NCBI GenBank assembly: GCA_042573625.1
Contig: JBHPCZ010000031.1
Span: forward strand, 1-33,182
Source: JBHPCZ01 sp042573625
GTDB taxonomy: Bacteria; Desulfobacterota; Desulfobacteria; Desulfobacterales; UBA11574
Length of the DNA: 33,182 bases
Direction: 5' to 3'
The notes below the pieces were generated by a model that saw only the letters and a list, made by a program, of their open reading frames with translations, had not been told where the DNA came from and ran no database searches. Position 1 is the stretch's first letter. Every line of letters starts with the position of its first letter. The translations under genes were made by a program, and so were the position numbers. This document shows, piece after piece, positions 32,428-33,182 of this stretch.

Positions 32428-32474
32428 ACCTCCTTGTCTAATAGGACAAAGAACAAAAATTAAGCAAAGGAGGT
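32428..32474 (+). promoter_or_regulatory. 5' UTR inverted repeat that can sequester the ribosome binding site
   Basis: ACCTCCTT (32428-32435) is the reverse complement of AAGGAGGT (32467-32474), the ribosome binding site of the VIT gene. A second small stem, TTGTC/GACAA (32434-32449), lies between and overlaps the first. The fold could regulate translation if transcription starts upstream of 32428. Confidence 0.5.
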
Positions 32475-32481
32475 CAGAAAA

Positions 32482-33182
32482 ATGAAAGATATTAAGAGAA
32501 TTCCGGGATTGGTTTTAATCACTCTGTTTCTATTGACGGGAAACCTTTCATATGCCGAGCCGGAAAGGAACGCTGACAAAACGTTATCCCCTTATTTCCT
32601 GGTAAAAAGCCACGATCCCGAAGTTGATCAACTGCCCCTGAAATCCACGGCAGCAGAAGTGAATATTTCAGGTGTCATTGCGGACGTCAGGGTGACACAG
32701 GTCTATAAAAACGAGGGTCAAAGAACGATTGAGGCTATTTATGTCTTCCCGGCGTCCACAAGGGCTGCTGTTTACGGGATGAAAATGACCATCGGAAAGC
32801 GGATCATCACGGCGAAGATCCGGGAGCGTGAACAGGCACGGCGAGAATACGATCAGGCAAAGCAGGCCGGAAAAAGTGCGTCCCTTCTGGAACAGCAACG
32901 GCCCAACGTTTTTCAGATGAGTGTGGCCAACATCCTGCGAACTGCTGGTTCCCACAGATGCTGTTTACGAATTCATCTATCCAACGGTTGTCGGACCCCG
33001 TTATGTTGACACACCGGCGGGTGACATCGGAGCATCAGAGGGATGGACGGCGAATCCCTACCTTCATCAGGGAGAACCCCCCACATATACCTTTGATATT
33101 TCATTAAAAATTTCGGCAGGCCTTCCGATACAAGAGGTGAGATGCACATCGCATCGGACAGGGATCGAGTACAGGGGGGCTT
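32482..33182 (+). pseudogene. VIT-domain protein gene (inter-alpha-trypsin-inhibitor-like), frameshifted, 3' end outside window
   Basis: Starts with ATG at 32482 after AAGGAGGT. Signal peptide LVLITLFLLTGNLSYA is followed by a VIT domain: LPLKSTAAEVNISGVIADVRVTQVYKNEGQRTIEAIYVFPASTRAAVYGMKMTIG, then AKIREREQARREYDQAKQAGKSASLLEQQRPNVFQMSVANIL. The frame then derails near 32938 and stops at 33007-33009. From 32939 the next frame continues with ELLVPTDAVYEFIYPTVVGPRY and stays open to the window end. Family proteins have about a dozen more residues (a PGD...VEL-YT stretch) between NIL and ELLVP, so a deletion that shifts the frame is likely. Related proteins carry a vWA domain and a sortase-like anchor further on. 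A sequencing error cannot be excluded. Confidence 0.65.

Larger units (their letters stand above)
31710..32481. other. 772-bp intergenic region rich in inverted repeats
   Basis: No gene is supported. Three separate inverted-repeat structures lie here: 31733-31862, 31871-31990 and 32101-32296, plus a ribosome-binding-site hairpin at 32428-32474. A short minus-strand frame at 32170-32406 overlaps one repeat and has no clear start signal. Confidence 0.6.

Overview
The window looks like a chromosomal stretch from a Gram-negative anaerobe, probably a Desulfobacterota (sulfate-reducer-like) genome. That placement is inference. It rests on the gene mix: lipoproteins with clear lipoboxes, two REP-associated tyrosine transposases (RAYTs), an Rhs/YD-repeat protein, a radical SAM/SPASM enzyme, a VIT-domain protein and an ECF sigma/anti-sigma pair. 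No rRNA, complete tRNA or CRISPR array was found.

Region 1 (1-4773) reads as the end of an integrative element. It holds the C-terminal part of a WYL-domain regulator, an SPL-family radical SAM protein, and a tight minus-strand operon parA-parB-ssb. The element ends at a 47-nt fragment of the 3' half of a tRNA-Arg(TCG) gene, followed directly by a good terminator, which is how an attR site looks. A 16-bp perfect palindrome, GTTCAGACGTCTGAAC, occurs twice and only in this partition module (downstream of ssb, and inside parB, where it extends to 22 bp). It is a candidate parS-like centromere.

Region 2 (4774-8108) is accessory DNA next to the att site. A two-gene winged-HTH / nucleotidyltransferase pair resembles AbiEi/AbiEii-type toxin-antitoxin systems and has a promoter overlapped by a 15-bp palindrome. 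A possible HipA C-terminal relic, an SH3-like lipoprotein and an orphan terminator follow.

Region 3 (8109-12186) holds a GNAT/FemAB-like acyltransferase and a radical SAM/SPASM enzyme on the plus strand, facing a Mur-ligase-like enzyme on the minus strand. The ligase lacks the N-terminal UDP-binding domain and has a four-cysteine tail. Together they may form a small undescribed amide-bond-forming pathway.

Region 4 (12284-18764) is a 1388-residue membrane protein with duplicated periplasmic modules, flanked by two unrelated RAYT elements. Each RAYT is bounded by its own inverted repeats (22 bp perfect, and 23 bp with one mismatch). A solo copy of the second repeat lies at 25135-25156.

Region 5 (18877-24823) is a minus-strand set: a small secreted Cys-rich protein, a large Rhs protein with thrombospondin-type-3-like repeats and a Cys-rich 78-residue variable tip, and a downstream lipoprotein that is the candidate immunity or partner protein.

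Region 6 (25468-33182) is more conserved: prfC (RF3), a relic four-helix-bundle gene between low-complexity repeats, a BamE/SmpA-like lipoprotein, a PilZ-like protein, an unknown ORF, and an ECF sigma/anti-sigma operon with a recognisable ECF promoter at the start codon. Then comes a 770-bp intergenic region packed with inverted repeats, and finally a VIT-domain protein gene that is frameshifted and leaves the window.
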